Shown: one piece after another, positions 45,858 to 54,873 of the stretch
Numbering within the stretch: position 1 is the first letter of the stretch
Layout of the letters: every line of letters starts with the position of its first letter
Origin: Primorskyibacter aestuariivivens
Lineage (GTDB): Bacteria > Pseudomonadota > Alphaproteobacteria > Rhodobacterales > Rhodobacteraceae
Assembly (NCBI RefSeq): GCF_028023675.1
Contig: NZ_JAQIOZ010000004.1
Coordinates: forward strand, 186,001-250,000
DNA length: 64,000 nt
Reading direction: 5' to 3'
Notes under the pieces: generated by a model
What the model was told of the DNA's origin: nothing
What the model saw: the letters and a program-made list of their open reading frames with translations, nothing else
Database searches by the model: none
Program-made: the position numbers and the translations under genes

Positions 45858-46283
45858 ATGGACAAGATTGATCAGCAACTCTTGAATCTGCTGGCAGAGG
45901 ATGCCCGCGCGCCGGTGGCCACGCTGGCGCGCAGGCTGGACCTTGCGCGGACGACAGTGCAGGCCCGGATGGAGCGTCTGGAACGGCAAGGGCATATCGC
46001 GGGCTATACGATCCGCAGGGGCACGGCCGCCAAGGCTCCGCTGCGCGCGACTGTCCTGATCTCTATCGAGCCGCGCTCCGGACCAACGGTGCTGGCGCGG
46101 CTCAAATCCTTGCCCGATGTGACCCGCGTGCACACGACAACCGGACGGTTCGACCTGATCGCCGAGCTCGAAGCACAAAGCAGTGAAGCGCTGGACGATA
46201 CGCTGGACAGGATTGGTGAGGCTAAAGGGGTCAAAAGCTCGGAAAGCCTTGTGCATCTGTCCACGAAGATTGACCGAAGCTGA
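45858..46283 (+). CDS. Lrp/AsnC family transcriptional regulator
   Basis: 141 residues. N-terminal HTH (DKIDQQLLNLLAEDARAPVATLARRLDLARTTVQARMERLE), then a RAM domain (TVLISIEPRSGPTVLARLKSL, VHTTTGRFDLIAEL). The family binds amino acids and often controls the divergent gene, here ornithine decarboxylase (105-nt gap). Confidence 0.93.
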   Translation: MDKIDQQLLNLLAEDARAPVATLARRLDLARTTVQARMERLERQGHIAGYTIRRGTAAKAPLRATVLISIEPRSGPTVLARLKSLPDVTRVHTTTGRFDLIAELEAQSSEALDDTLDRIGEAKGVKSSESLVHLSTKIDRS

Positions 46284-46348
46284 CGGGCGCGGGCCGGTCG
46301 GACCCGAAATGGCCATATTCGTGAACGGCCCCGGCCATCTTCGTTAAC

Positions 46349-46378
46349 TAACTCCAAAGCGTACACAGTTTGGAGTTA
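46349..46378 (+). promoter_or_regulatory. inverted repeat overlapping the ribosome site of a small ORF
   Basis: TAACTCCAAA (46349-46358) and TTTGGAGTTA (46369-46378) are perfect 10-bp arms with a 10-nt spacer. The GGAG that would serve as Shine-Dalgarno for the ATG at 46384 lies inside the second arm. As RNA it could hide the ribosome site; as DNA it could be an operator. Confidence 0.6.
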
Positions 46379-46383
46379 CTCGC

Positions 46384-46595
46384 ATGTCTGTTGATGTTTA
46401 TGGCAAGACCGAGGACCACAAAGGTTGATCGCGCTGGTTCATCAGGAACGCGAAAAGGCACTTTCGCCGCGCGAATGGAAACACCGGTTGGCGGGACACG
46501 GCTATGCCCTGCGCGATACCGATCATGGCACCGTTATCACGTCGTTGTCCCAAGGCTGCGAAATTTGTCCGCTCCCGCGGCACCTGGCGTCGTGA
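46384..46595 (+). pseudogene. small ORF with apparent -1 frame break
   Basis: ATG 46384 opens 14 codons (MSVDVYGKTEDHKG) and stops at TGA 46426-46428. In the -1 frame, from 46425, a 56-residue open frame continues with clear protein character: IALVHQEREKALSPREWKHR, then GYALRDTDHGTVITSLSQGC and EICPLP. One missing base near AAAGGTTG would join them. It may be a frameshifted gene, a sequencing slip, a real -1 recoding event, or two separate small ORFs. Family not recognised. Confidence 0.5.
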
Positions 46596-46607
46596 AATCA
46601 GCCTTGC

Positions 46608-47450
46608 CTAGCGGCCGGGTATGCCGTCGCGCGGGCCGCTGACCGCCCAGTTCTCGATGACTTCGACCGCTTCTTGCGCGGTTTCGACAAACCGGAACAG
46701 CTCAAGGTCTTCGGAGGAAATCGTGCCCGCGTCCGACAGCGCTTCCCAGTTGATGATACGTTCCCAGAATTCCCGCCCGAACAACAGAAATGGAACCCGT
46801 TTCATGCGCCCGGTCTGGATCAGCGTGAGGGATTCGAACATCTCGTCCAATGTCCCGAACCCGCCCGGAAAGACGCAGATCGCACTTGCCCGCATCAGGA
46901 AATGCATCTTGCGGATCGCGAAATAGTGGAAGTTGAAACAGAGGTCGGGGGTGACGTATTCATTCGGCGCCTGTTCATGCGGCAGCACGATATTCAGCCC
47001 GATGGAATGGCCCCCCGCATCAAATGCGCCACGGTTGCCGGCCTCCATCACGCCGGGACCGCCGCCGGTGACGATGACATTCTCATGCCCGCCGGTCTTG
47101 AGTGATTTCTCGGTCATGAGCCGGGAGAATTCACGCGCCTCCTCATAGAACTCTGACAAACCGGCCAGCGTCTTTGTCCGCGCCGTTTCCTTTTTCGACG
47201 GTTCCGGAATGCGCGCCCCGCCAAACAGAACGATGGTGCTTTCGACGCCGTATTCGGTCATCATCATTTCTGGTTTGAGCAGTTCGAGCTGAAGTCGGAC
47301 CGGGCGCAGTTCATCGCGGCACAGAAAGTCTTCGTCCGCAAAAGCCAGCCGATAGGCAGGGGCGCGTGTCTGTGGCGTATCGGGAATGTGGTCGGCTTTT
47401 TCACGGTCTGTATGAGCGTCGCGAAACGGGCTGCGGCGGTACTCGTTCAT
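46608..47450 (-). CDS. LOG family protein (TIGR00730 type)
   Basis: 280 residues. GGGPGVMEAGNRGAF near 127 and PGGFGTLDEMFE near 195 are the phosphoribohydrolase motifs of LOG/lysine-decarboxylase-like proteins, which release bases from nucleoside monophosphates (cytokinin activation in plants). An N-terminal extension of about 60 residues marks the longer proteobacterial branch. Bacterial substrate uncertain. Confidence 0.9.
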   Translation of the reverse strand: MNEYRRSPFRDAHTDREKADHIPDTPQTRAPAYRLAFADEDFLCRDELRPVRLQLELLKPEMMMTEYGVESTIVLFGGARIPEPSKKETARTKTLAGLSEFYEEAREFSRLMTEKSLKTGGHENVIVTGGGPGVMEAGNRGAFDAGGHSIGLNIVLPHEQAPNEYVTPDLCFNFHYFAIRKMHFLMRASAICVFPGGFGTLDEMFESLTLIQTGRMKRVPFLLFGREFWERIINWEALSDAGTISSEDLELFRFVETAQEAVEVIENWAVSGPRDGIPGR

Positions 47451-47617
47451 GGGATACGTCCTGCTCTGCTTGTTCGGGTTCGATATGACGTGAGCGGGAT
47501 GATAAACTCAACCCCGCGCGGGGTGACGTTTCGGAAAGGCGCGTGTTGCGCAGGGCTTCGATTTGCTGTCTAAGGCAGCGCTAACGCAGCATGCATCCAT
47601 CCGACGGAGGAACATCC

Positions 47618-48445
47618 ATGTCCAACGCCCAGCTTGAAACTGCCATCGAAGCCGCCTGGGAGGCGCGCGACACCATCACGCCGTCTACCGGTGGCGAAAC
47701 CCGCGAAGCGATCGAAGACACTCTGAACGCGCTGGACAGCGGCAGCCTGCGCGTTGCCGAACGTCAGGACAGCGGCGACTGGCACGTGAACCAATGGGCC
47801 AAGAAAGCGGTTCTGCTGGGTTTCCGTATCAAGGACATGGAACAGCATGACAACGGCCCCCAAGGCGGCGGCTGGTGGGACAAGGTCGACAGCAAGTTCA
47901 AGGGTTGGGGCGACAACCAGTGGAAATCTGCAGGCTTCCGCGCCGTGCCGAACTGTGTCGTGCGCAAGTCCGCCTACATTGCCCCCGGCGTCGTGCTGAT
48001 GCCGTCCTTTGTCAATCTCGGTGCCTATGTGGACGAGGGCACGATGGTTGATACCTGGGCCACCGTCGGCTCTTGTGCGCAGATCGGCAAGAACGTGCAC
48101 CTGTCCGGTGGCGTGGGCATCGGCGGCGTGCTGGAACCGATGCAGGCGGGTCCGACCATCATCGAGGACAACTGCTTTATCGGGGCGCGCTCCGAGGTGG
48201 TCGAAGGCTGCATCGTGCGCGAAGGCTCTGTGCTGGGCATGGGCGTCTTCATCGGCCAGTCCACCAAGATTGTCGACCGCGAGACCGGCGAAGTCATGTA
48301 TGGCGAAGTGCCGCCCTATTCGGTGGTGGTGGCAGGCTCCATGCCGTCGAAAAACGGCATCAACCTGTACTGCGCGGTGATCGTGAAGCGCGTGGATGAG
48401 CGCACCCGCTCCAAGACCGGGATCAACGAGCTTCTGCGCGACTGA
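47618..48445 (+). CDS. dapD: 2,3,4,5-tetrahydropyridine-2,6-dicarboxylate N-succinyltransferase
   Basis: 275 residues from ATG 47618 (CGGAGG 7 nt upstream; 47591 is in frame but without such a site). C-terminal left-handed beta helix of hexapeptide repeats ([33 protein letters not shown]). It makes N-succinyl-2-amino-6-ketopimelate in the lysine/DAP pathway. dapE and dapF are elsewhere in the window. Confidence 0.95.
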   Translation: MSNAQLETAIEAAWEARDTITPSTGGETREAIEDTLNALDSGSLRVAERQDSGDWHVNQWAKKAVLLGFRIKDMEQHDNGPQGGGWWDKVDSKFKGWGDNQWKSAGFRAVPNCVVRKSAYIAPGVVLMPSFVNLGAYVDEGTMVDTWATVGSCAQIGKNVHLSGGVGIGGVLEPMQAGPTIIEDNCFIGARSEVVEGCIVREGSVLGMGVFIGQSTKIVDRETGEVMYGEVPPYSVVVAGSMPSKNGINLYCAVIVKRVDERTRSKTGINELLRD

Positions 48446-48470
48446 GACGCGCCGAAATCACGCTTTGAAG

Positions 48471-48500
48471 AACGCCCCGCCTTGTGCGGGGCGTTTGCAT
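48471..48500 (+). terminator. terminator of dapD
   Basis: AACGCCCCGC (48471-48480), loop CTTGT, GCGGGGCGTT (48486-48495), then TGCATTTCC. A 10-bp perfect stem 25 nt after the dapD stop, with a weak T-rich tail. Confidence 0.75.
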
Positions 48501-48637
48501 TTCCGTCCTGAGAAAAGTGTTTTTGATCTGGAAACCGGCGATCTTGCGTACCAATACAGATCGTGCAGGTTTCCGGGTGCTTGGTGAAGAGGTCTGCGAT
48601 CATCAAAACGCGACAATGACTCCAGAGGGGGAGACCC

Positions 48638-49135
48638 ATGATGAAACGACGCTTTGCACTGAAATCCATGGCAGCGGTTGGGCTGCTGGCCGCGACCGCA
48701 GCTTGTACCGACATGGCCATGAGCGGTGGTGACGATATCGTCGATATCGCAGCCTCCAACCCGGATTTTTCCACATTGGTCGCCGCTGTGCAGGCCGCCG
48801 ATCTGGTGGATACCCTGAAAGGCCCTGGACCGTTCACGGTCTTTGCGCCGACGAATGACGCCTTTGCCGCGCTGCCCGCCGGCACGGTTGAGAACCTGCT
48901 CAAGCCCGAGAACAAGGATCAGTTGGTTGCAATCCTGACCTATCATGTGGTTCCTGGAAAATTCACCGCCGCATCGCTGTCTGGTCAACGCGGGCGGGTG
49001 GCCACGGCGCAGGGCGGTTACCTTCATGTGAACGGAACCGATGGCGTACATGTCAACGATGCGCGCGTGACCGCCGCGGACATCATGGCGTCCAATGGTG
49101 TGATCCATGTGATCGACAAGGTTCTGCTGCCTTAA
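48638..49135 (+). CDS. fasciclin-domain lipoprotein
   Basis: 165 residues. Lipobox ending in AAC, lipid Cys 23. FAS1 domain about 32-165 ([60 protein letters not shown]). FAS1 proteins mediate adhesion or bind small molecules at the cell surface. Terminator follows. Confidence 0.92.
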   Translation: MMKRRFALKSMAAVGLLAATAACTDMAMSGGDDIVDIAASNPDFSTLVAAVQAADLVDTLKGPGPFTVFAPTNDAFAALPAGTVENLLKPENKDQLVAILTYHVVPGKFTAASLSGQRGRVATAQGGYLHVNGTDGVHVNDARVTAADIMASNGVIHVIDKVLLP

Positions 49136-49157
49136 CCGCCTCAGCTTGTGGCGAATG

Positions 49158-49195
49158 CCCCCGTCCGGCTGTCCCGGGCGGGGGTTTGATTTTGA
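49158..49195 (+). terminator. terminator of the fasciclin gene
   Basis: CCCCCGTCCGG (49158-49168), loop CTGTC, CCGGGCGGGGG (49174-49184), then TTTGATTTTG. An 11-bp stem with one G-U pair. Confidence 0.8.
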
Positions 49196-49259
49196 AAACC
49201 GCTTGCTCCAGGACCCGGGCCAAGGCATGTGGGAACTCCACGTTGCGAGAGACCGAGCC

Positions 49260-49598
49260 ATGTCCGACAAGCCAAAGAAACCCAAACGCCACCACGTCTA
49301 TACTCTTGTCGTGCAGGTTGGCCGCAAGGACGGCGACGGCCTGCCCAAGGACAGCACCGGCGCGGGGCTGATCTGCTACGCGTCCGGAGTGGACGAGGCT
49401 GAAGCTGTGCGCGAAACCGTGGCCATCCTGAAACAGGCGGATATGGCGCCTCTGGATGTAACCGGGCATGGTACGCTGGATGACCGGCGTGAGGGTGGCG
49501 AGGAGATCGGTCAGGAAGAAGTTGATCTGATGCAACGCGCGCTAGAGGAAAACGCCGTGATCGTGGCACAGGTCACGCCGTTTTTCGACGCGGAATAA
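49260..49598 (+). CDS. conserved hypothetical protein
   Basis: 112 residues from ATG 49260 (an ATG at 49227 is in frame). A small alpha/beta protein: VYTLVVQVGRKDGDGLPKDS, DEAEAVRETVAILKQADM and an acidic end. No membrane segment. I do not recognise the family. It ends 15 nt from the convergent methyltransferase gene. Confidence 0.7.
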   Translation: MSDKPKKPKRHHVYTLVVQVGRKDGDGLPKDSTGAGLICYASGVDEAEAVRETVAILKQADMAPLDVTGHGTLDDRREGGEEIGQEEVDLMQRALEENAVIVAQVTPFFDAE

Positions 49599-49613
49599 AA
49601 CGGCGAGCGCCCT

Positions 49614-50420
49614 TCAGCCCGCCGGTTTGCGCGCGGTGATGCTGGCAAACAGGATTGCCCCGTAAAATGAGCCTTGCTCGACGCGGCGGCGCGCTTCCTC
49701 GACAAAAGCCTTGGCAAGGGCTTCGCCGCAATCTCCGGCCCGGGATGCGGCGTCTACGCCGCGCTCCATCACCGTAATCATGTAATCCGGCTGAGTCGTC
49801 TGCACATATCCATGCGCTTGCATTCTTGGGGTTTCGAAACCACTTTCGGACATCAGACCGGGCAGCCTGCGCATGATATACATGTCGTGGATAAGGTGAC
49901 GCTGCGCGGCTTGCATCGCGGATTGCAAAGGATCACCTTCGAACAATGCTACTGTATTGGTGGCATAGTCACCGTCGAAAACGGCCAGAACGCCTCCGGG
50001 CCGCAGAATCCGCATGGCTTCGCTCAGGGCCGCTTGCGGGTTGGCCAAATGGGAAAACACCGTATGGGCAATCACAAGATCGGCCGAGGCATCCTCGACG
50101 CCCGTGTGCCCGGCATCGCCCGCTTGGAACGATACTCCTGACCAGTCGTCAAACCGGGCCTGCGCGCGCCGTATCAGCCCCGGCGACGGGTCCACACCGA
50201 TGAAGCGTTTCGGTTTCAGGATGTCCAGCATCAGCGCGCTTGTCGCGCCATTGCCGCATCCAACCTCCACAAGTTCAAGATCGGGTTGGGCCAGTGGTGC
50301 CATATACGCCCGGCAAATATCCTGCATCGTGGTCTCGCTGGCGCGGATGTCCATGGCAGTGGCGATTGCGTTCAGGACCTCTTCGGGTTGATCCTTGATC
50401 GAAAGGTATAGGTCCGGCAT
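49614..50420 (-). CDS. class I SAM-dependent methyltransferase
   Basis: 268 residues from ATG 50420. Motif I LVEVGCGNGATSALML near 50, acidic motif FIGVDPS, DLVIAHTVFSHL and the post-motif RPGGVLAVFDGDY are in order, the UbiE/Methyltransf_11 type. Substrate unknown; likely a small molecule or lipid. The start is weakly supported, since no clear ribosome site precedes it. Confidence 0.88.
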   Translation of the reverse strand: MPDLYLSIKDQPEEVLNAIATAMDIRASETTMQDICRAYMAPLAQPDLELVEVGCGNGATSALMLDILKPKRFIGVDPSPGLIRRAQARFDDWSGVSFQAGDAGHTGVEDASADLVIAHTVFSHLANPQAALSEAMRILRPGGVLAVFDGDYATNTVALFEGDPLQSAMQAAQRHLIHDMYIMRRLPGLMSESGFETPRMQAHGYVQTTQPDYMITVMERGVDAASRAGDCGEALAKAFVEEARRRVEQGSFYGAILFASITARKPAG

Positions 50421-50483
50421 CGGGAACACTTTCACTGGTGTGCATACCCTTAGCAGCAATAGTGCAATGCGCCAAATCCGGGT

Positions 50484-51548
50484 CTAGGCGACCTCGATCA
50501 GGGCCCGCGCCTCGTAGCCGGCCAATACCGGCGAGGCCAGCGACGCCTGTTCCGGGATCATCGTGGGGTTGGCATCGCAAAGCACGCTCGCCCCAAGCTT
50601 GGCCGGATCGCGGCGCAGGCGGCCGATAAAAAGGCTTTCCACACTGGCACCATTGGCTTCGATCCTGCTGTGGGACGGAAGCAGGACCTGCGCATAGGTG
50701 ACCAGCGCGACATGGGTCTCGCGCAGCGCTGACACCCCGTTGACCAGATGTTCGGCTGGGACCAGCACCGCCTCGCGGCCAAAGGTATATTCGACAAGAC
50801 TGCCGGTCATGAAAATCTTTTGATGGGCCGCTACGATCAGGTCCTGCTGAAGGTCGAAATAGGGGGCGCGCAGGCGGATGGGCGCAAAGCTTCCCAGGGC
50901 GGGGACCGTGCGCTGTGCGACATGCAGCACAGGTTCGGGCGGATTGCCGGCCCCTGTGGTTACAAGGTCACCACAGGCAAGCTCGCCAAGCACGCGTGGT
51001 CCGAATGTCGTGCTGACAATACTGCGCACCCCCAGCCCGGGCAGCGGGCCAACCGGTTCGACATCATTTGAAACAGCCAGAAACCCCAGTTCAGCCGTAT
51101 CGGGCAAACAGATTTCCATTGCCTCGAAGCTTGTGAGACTGGCGGCGGCCAAAGGTTTCGGGATGGGCAGAGTGCCAATGACAAATGCGCGATCCCCGAC
51201 AGCTTCCACGGCAAATCGGGCGATCGACCGGTCGCAGTCCCACGCAAGGCTCAAGCGTACCTCTCCGCCCAACCCGGCCTGGGCCAGCCGAAGGGTCTTG
51301 TGCGCGAGCATCGCGCCTTGTGACAGGACCAGCGAAAAACTGCCCCCGGGCAGGGCCAGAATGGACAGGTGCCCGGCGGCATGGGCCTGAAGCGGGATGC
51401 GCAGGACGGGTTGCGCGGCGGTGATCGGGTCAAGCAGGGCTTCAAGCAGGACCGTTCCACGCCGCAGGCTGCCGCGTGCTGGCGTCTTGTCGAACGGTGG
51501 GTGAAATCGGCTGCCAGAACTTTGGCTGAGGGACGCAATCCAGTTCAT
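50484..51548 (-). CDS. Hint-domain protein with degenerate splice site
   Basis: 354 residues. A roseobacter-type Hint (hedgehog/intein) domain at about 175-320: ELACGDLVTTGAGNPPEPVLHVAQRTVP, then APYFDLQQDLIVAAHQKIFMTG and AEHLVNGVSA. The nucleophile Cys normally opening the domain (GCFTPGT-like) is replaced around VSTTFGPRVLG. The first 170 residues are beta-rich and of unknown family. No signal peptide. Autoproteolysis is doubtful. Confidence 0.75.
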   Translation of the reverse strand: MNWIASLSQSSGSRFHPPFDKTPARGSLRRGTVLLEALLDPITAAQPVLRIPLQAHAAGHLSILALPGGSFSLVLSQGAMLAHKTLRLAQAGLGGEVRLSLAWDCDRSIARFAVEAVGDRAFVIGTLPIPKPLAAASLTSFEAMEICLPDTAELGFLAVSNDVEPVGPLPGLGVRSIVSTTFGPRVLGELACGDLVTTGAGNPPEPVLHVAQRTVPALGSFAPIRLRAPYFDLQQDLIVAAHQKIFMTGSLVEYTFGREAVLVPAEHLVNGVSALRETHVALVTYAQVLLPSHSRIEANGASVESLFIGRLRRDPAKLGASVLCDANPTMIPEQASLASPVLAGYEARALIEVA

Positions 51549-51578
51549 GCGCTCATCACCGATCTGGCCCAGGCCAAC

Positions 51579-51746
51579 ATGCCTGACACGTCAATCATCA
51601 CTCAATCCCCCAAACGCTGGCCAATCGGCGCAGCGTCACCAAGTTGCGGTTCGCAGGGATTTACCGGCAAAACCGCTCGACCTCTGGCGCTTTTGGCCGC
51701 GCTTGTTATTGGTGCCAGCCTAGCACTGGTATGGATGATCTGTTAA
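51579..51746 (+). CDS. possible small single-helix membrane protein
   Basis: 55 residues from ATG 51579. One strong helix near the C-terminus ([19 protein letters not shown]) after a polar front half. No convincing ribosome site, so this is tentative. It fills most of the gap between the Hint gene and dapE. Confidence 0.35.
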   Translation: MPDTSIITQSPKRWPIGAASPSCGSQGFTGKTARPLALLAALVIGASLALVWMIC

Positions 51747-51813
51747 GCGGACACAGCATGTTGATGCTTTTGCGCTGCAAATCGGCCACAACCCTTCAGA
51801 CACCGGAGCTGCC

Positions 51814-52962
51814 ATGCCCTCGATTGATCCGCTTGAATTGACCGCGAAACTGGTCCGATGCCCCTCGGTCACGCCCGAGGAAGGCGGCGCGCTGGTCCTG
51901 TTACAGGAGATGCTGGAACTGGCCGGGTTCGAATGTACCCGGGTGGATCGCGGCGGCGTCAGCAACCTTTTCGCGCGCTGGGGCGATAAGGGGCATGCGC
52001 GGAGCTTTGGTTTCAACGGGCATACCGATGTCGTACCCATTGGCAACCGTGACGACTGGACAGCCGACCCTTTCGGCGCCGACGTCCGCGACGGGTTCCT
52101 CTATGGGCGCGGCGCGACCGACATGAAATCTGGTGTTGCCGCCTTTGTCGCGGCAGCCATCGACTTCGTCACCGACACGCCCCCTGACGGCGCGCTGATC
52201 CTGACCATCACCGGCGATGAAGAGGGGGACGCGGTGGATGGAACAACCGCGCTTCTGGATTACATGGACGAGGCCGGGGAGAAGATGTCGGTCTGTCTCG
52301 TGGGGGAACCCACCTGCCCCGATCACATGGGCCAGATGATCAAGATCGGGCGGCGCGGGTCGCTGATCGCGTGGTTCACGATGACGGGGGAGCAGGGCCA
52401 TTCCGCCTATCCGCACCGCGCCAACAACCCGCTGCCCGCCATGGTGCGGCTGATGGACCGGCTGGCGTCCCACACGCTGGATGAGGGGACCGAGCATTTC
52501 GATGCCTCGACGCTGGCCGTGGTGACCATCGACACCGGCAACCCGGCCACCAATGTGATCCCGGCCCAGACCCGGGCGACGGTGAATATCCGGTTCAATG
52601 ACGCGCATTCCGGCGCATCGCTGACCGACTGGTTGCAGGCCGAGGCGGACAGGGTGGCGGGTGAATTCGGCGTGGAGATCGGCATGGATGTGAAAATCTC
52701 CGGAGAAAGCTTCCTGACCCCGCCCGGCCCGCTCTCCGAGCTCGTGTCACGCGCCGTCGAGGCGGAAGCAGGCATCACCCCGGAGCTGTCCACCACGGGC
52801 GGCACCTCGGATGCGCGGTTCGTGAAAAACCATTGCCCGGTGGTGGAGTTCGGCCTTGTCGGCAAGACCATGCATCAGGTCGATGAACGTGTCGCGGTGG
52901 ATCAGATCCCCCAGCTCAAGGCGATCTATACCCGCATTCTCAGGGAGTATTTCGCATCATGA
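51814..52962 (+). CDS. dapE: succinyl-diaminopimelate desuccinylase
   Basis: 382 residues. Di-zinc M20 motifs in order: [39 protein letters not shown] and [14 protein letters not shown]. It frees LL-DAP and succinate. It is followed by a 4-nt-overlapping GNAT gene and a DUF2064 gene in one operon. Confidence 0.95.
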   Translation: MPSIDPLELTAKLVRCPSVTPEEGGALVLLQEMLELAGFECTRVDRGGVSNLFARWGDKGHARSFGFNGHTDVVPIGNRDDWTADPFGADVRDGFLYGRGATDMKSGVAAFVAAAIDFVTDTPPDGALILTITGDEEGDAVDGTTALLDYMDEAGEKMSVCLVGEPTCPDHMGQMIKIGRRGSLIAWFTMTGEQGHSAYPHRANNPLPAMVRLMDRLASHTLDEGTEHFDASTLAVVTIDTGNPATNVIPAQTRATVNIRFNDAHSGASLTDWLQAEADRVAGEFGVEIGMDVKISGESFLTPPGPLSELVSRAVEAEAGITPELSTTGGTSDARFVKNHCPVVEFGLVGKTMHQVDERVAVDQIPQLKAIYTRILREYFAS

Positions 52963-53381
52963 GCCTGACCATCACCCGCACTGACGATCTCGACACCTGT
53001 CTTGCCCTGCGCTTTGCGGTGTTTGTCGAGGAACAGGGCGTGCCCGCCGAGATCGAGCGGGACGCTTATGACGAGGTTGCCACGCACCTTCTGGCAACGC
53101 GCGAAGGCACGCCGCTGGGCACGGCCCGCATCCTGCCCAATGGCGAGATTGGCAAGATCGGCCGGGTCTGTGTCCTGCGTGAGGCACGCGGGCAAGGGCT
53201 TGGCGCAGCGCTGATCGAGGCGGCGCTGGCGGAAATGCGCAAGGATGGGCGGTTTTCCAAGGCCGTGCTGGGCGCGCAGATCACGGCGATTCCGTTCTAT
53301 GAAAAGCTGGGTTTCGCTGCCTATGGCGAGGATTTCGACGATGCCGGCATTCCGCATCGCATGATGGAAAGGGCGCTGTGA
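52959..53381 (+). CDS. GNAT N-acetyltransferase
   Basis: 140 residues. [22 protein letters not shown] and the acetyl-CoA loop [21 protein letters not shown] are typical of the ElaA-like small GNAT group. Substrate unknown. Overlaps both dapE (ATGA) and the next gene (GTGA), so translation is coupled. Confidence 0.9.
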   Translation: MSLTITRTDDLDTCLALRFAVFVEEQGVPAEIERDAYDEVATHLLATREGTPLGTARILPNGEIGKIGRVCVLREARGQGLGAALIEAALAEMRKDGRFSKAVLGAQITAIPFYEKLGFAAYGEDFDDAGIPHRMMERAL

Positions 53382-53950
53382 GGCAACGCCTGATCGTCAT
53401 GCTCAAGGAACCGCGCCCGGGGCGGGTCAAGACGCGTTTGGGCCGCGAAATCGGCATGGTGTCCGCCGCTTGGTGGTTCCGGCATCAGACAGTACGGCTC
53501 CTGCGCAGGCTGGACGACCCGCGCTGGGACCTGATCCTAGCTGTATCACCGGATCGCGATGGCTTGCAAAGCCGGGTCTGGCCCGCGCATCTGCCACGCA
53601 TACCGCAAGGCCCCGGCGATCTGGGCGACCGCATGGCGCGTGTGTTAAGGTCCATGCCGCCTGGTCCGGCCTGTCTCATAGGTGGGGATATTCCGGGCAT
53701 CACGCCCGCACATATCGCCCGCGCCTTTGCAACGCTGGGTGGCCATGACGCGGTGTTCGGACCGGCGCAGGACGGCGGCTATTGGCTGATCGGCCTGCGC
53801 CATCCCGGTCGCGCGCCAGCCGGGTTTCTGGACAATGTACGCTGGTCCAGCGAACACGCCCTTTCCGACAGCATGGCAAGCCTTCCGGATGCGCGAATTG
53901 CGCTGGCGAATAGGTTGGCCGACGTGGACAGCGCCGCCGATCTTGGGTGA
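53378..53950 (+). CDS. DUF2064/TIGR04282-type glycosyltransferase
   Basis: 190 residues with a GTG start in a 4-nt overlap. LIVMLKEPRPGRVKTRLGREIG opens the nucleotidyl/glycosyltransferase-A-like fold; CLIGGDIPGITPAHI and FGPAQDGGYWLIGL follow. The family is linked to sugar or nucleotidyl transfer; product unknown. Confidence 0.88.
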   Translation: MRQRLIVMLKEPRPGRVKTRLGREIGMVSAAWWFRHQTVRLLRRLDDPRWDLILAVSPDRDGLQSRVWPAHLPRIPQGPGDLGDRMARVLRSMPPGPACLIGGDIPGITPAHIARAFATLGGHDAVFGPAQDGGYWLIGLRHPGRAPAGFLDNVRWSSEHALSDSMASLPDARIALANRLADVDSAADLG

Positions 53951-53953
53951 CGC

Positions 53954-53979
53954 GCGGGGCGGGCAGGCCCCGCCTACGG
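53954..53979. repeat. hairpin intergenic repeat, GGGCA...CCTACG type
   Basis: GCGGGGC (53954-53960), loop GGGCAG, GCCCCGC (53967-53973), then CTACGG. It lies 3 nt after the DUF2064 stop, between convergent genes. Third member of the group also at 1881 and 38331. It may double as a terminator. Confidence 0.6.
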
Positions 53980-53987
53980 CTTGAAAA

Positions 53988-54641
53988 TCAATGTCCCATG
54001 CCAGCGTGATGCTCACATGTCACATTGGGATTGAACGGCATCAGATCGCCGCTCGGATTTTCGCGGAACAGCCAGACATGCTGATCATAATGCGGCATGA
54101 AACCATGCGCCTCGTCGCCTTCTGTCGCCGGATCATCGGCCATATGGTCCCAGGCGCGGCCATTGAGCATGGGCGGCCCATCATGCCCCGCCGCGTGCCA
54201 TGCTTCCTTGAATACAAGGTTTTCCGCGCCGACCAATTCAAGTGATCCATCGTCTCGCGGCTCGTACAACAGGATGGCGGGCTGCATGAAATCGGTATGG
54301 GTGCCCATCCCGTTCACACGTCCCCCGGGAGGCGACAGCTTCAGCAGGTCGGGCCGAAGGTAGTGGATGCCCATGGCCCCCCATTCCATCGGCATGCCTT
54401 CGGCAGCCGCATGCACACAATGCCCTGACGGGTCCTGAATATAGCCGTCGGCGAGGGCCGCGTTCACGTCCTTGTATTTTTCGACCGCAGCACGCATGTC
54501 GTCGAGCGATACATTCTCCGCTGCGGCCGCGTTCCCGCAAAGGGTCATTGCCGCAGCCAGAAGCGCCGCGCCTATCGCGCGGGATGTCGCGGGTTTGGCA
54601 AAATCGAAATTCGTTACGCAATTTTCTTTTTGAACAAACAT
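53988..54641 (-). CDS. secreted hypothetical protein, His-rich
   Basis: 217 residues, start after GAGGAGG. Signal peptide to about residue 41 (cut after NAAAA). Mature part: helix LDDMRAAVEKYKDVNAALADGY, then CVHAAAEGMPMEWGAMGIHYLRPDLL, LLYEPRDDGSLELVGAEN, and a tail with Trp/His (HYDQHVWLFRENPSGDLMPFNP, CEHHAGMGH). Conserved His and Cys could bind metal. A recurrent family in my memory, but with no known function. Confidence 0.8.
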   Translation of the reverse strand: MFVQKENCVTNFDFAKPATSRAIGAALLAAAMTLCGNAAAAENVSLDDMRAAVEKYKDVNAALADGYIQDPSGHCVHAAAEGMPMEWGAMGIHYLRPDLLKLSPPGGRVNGMGTHTDFMQPAILLYEPRDDGSLELVGAENLVFKEAWHAAGHDGPPMLNGRAWDHMADDPATEGDEAHGFMPHYDQHVWLFRENPSGDLMPFNPNVTCEHHAGMGH

Positions 54642-54873
54642 GGTCTTTCCTCCTCTGAGAAACTGCCATGCCCGAAAGGTGAATTAGCATTGCCTGAAGG
54701 CCATAGGGTGCGCCCCGCCGCCCGAGTCTGTCAAGCAGCCCCCGGTTGCAACTTGGGGCGCGGTATCAATTCTGCGGCTCCGGTCGTCCAAGAAAAACAG
54801 TTGCCACGGCGCGTTTTGCGTGGGGCGCGGATTTGGCAATGACGTCCGCCAGCACACATGCTACGCCGAAGCC

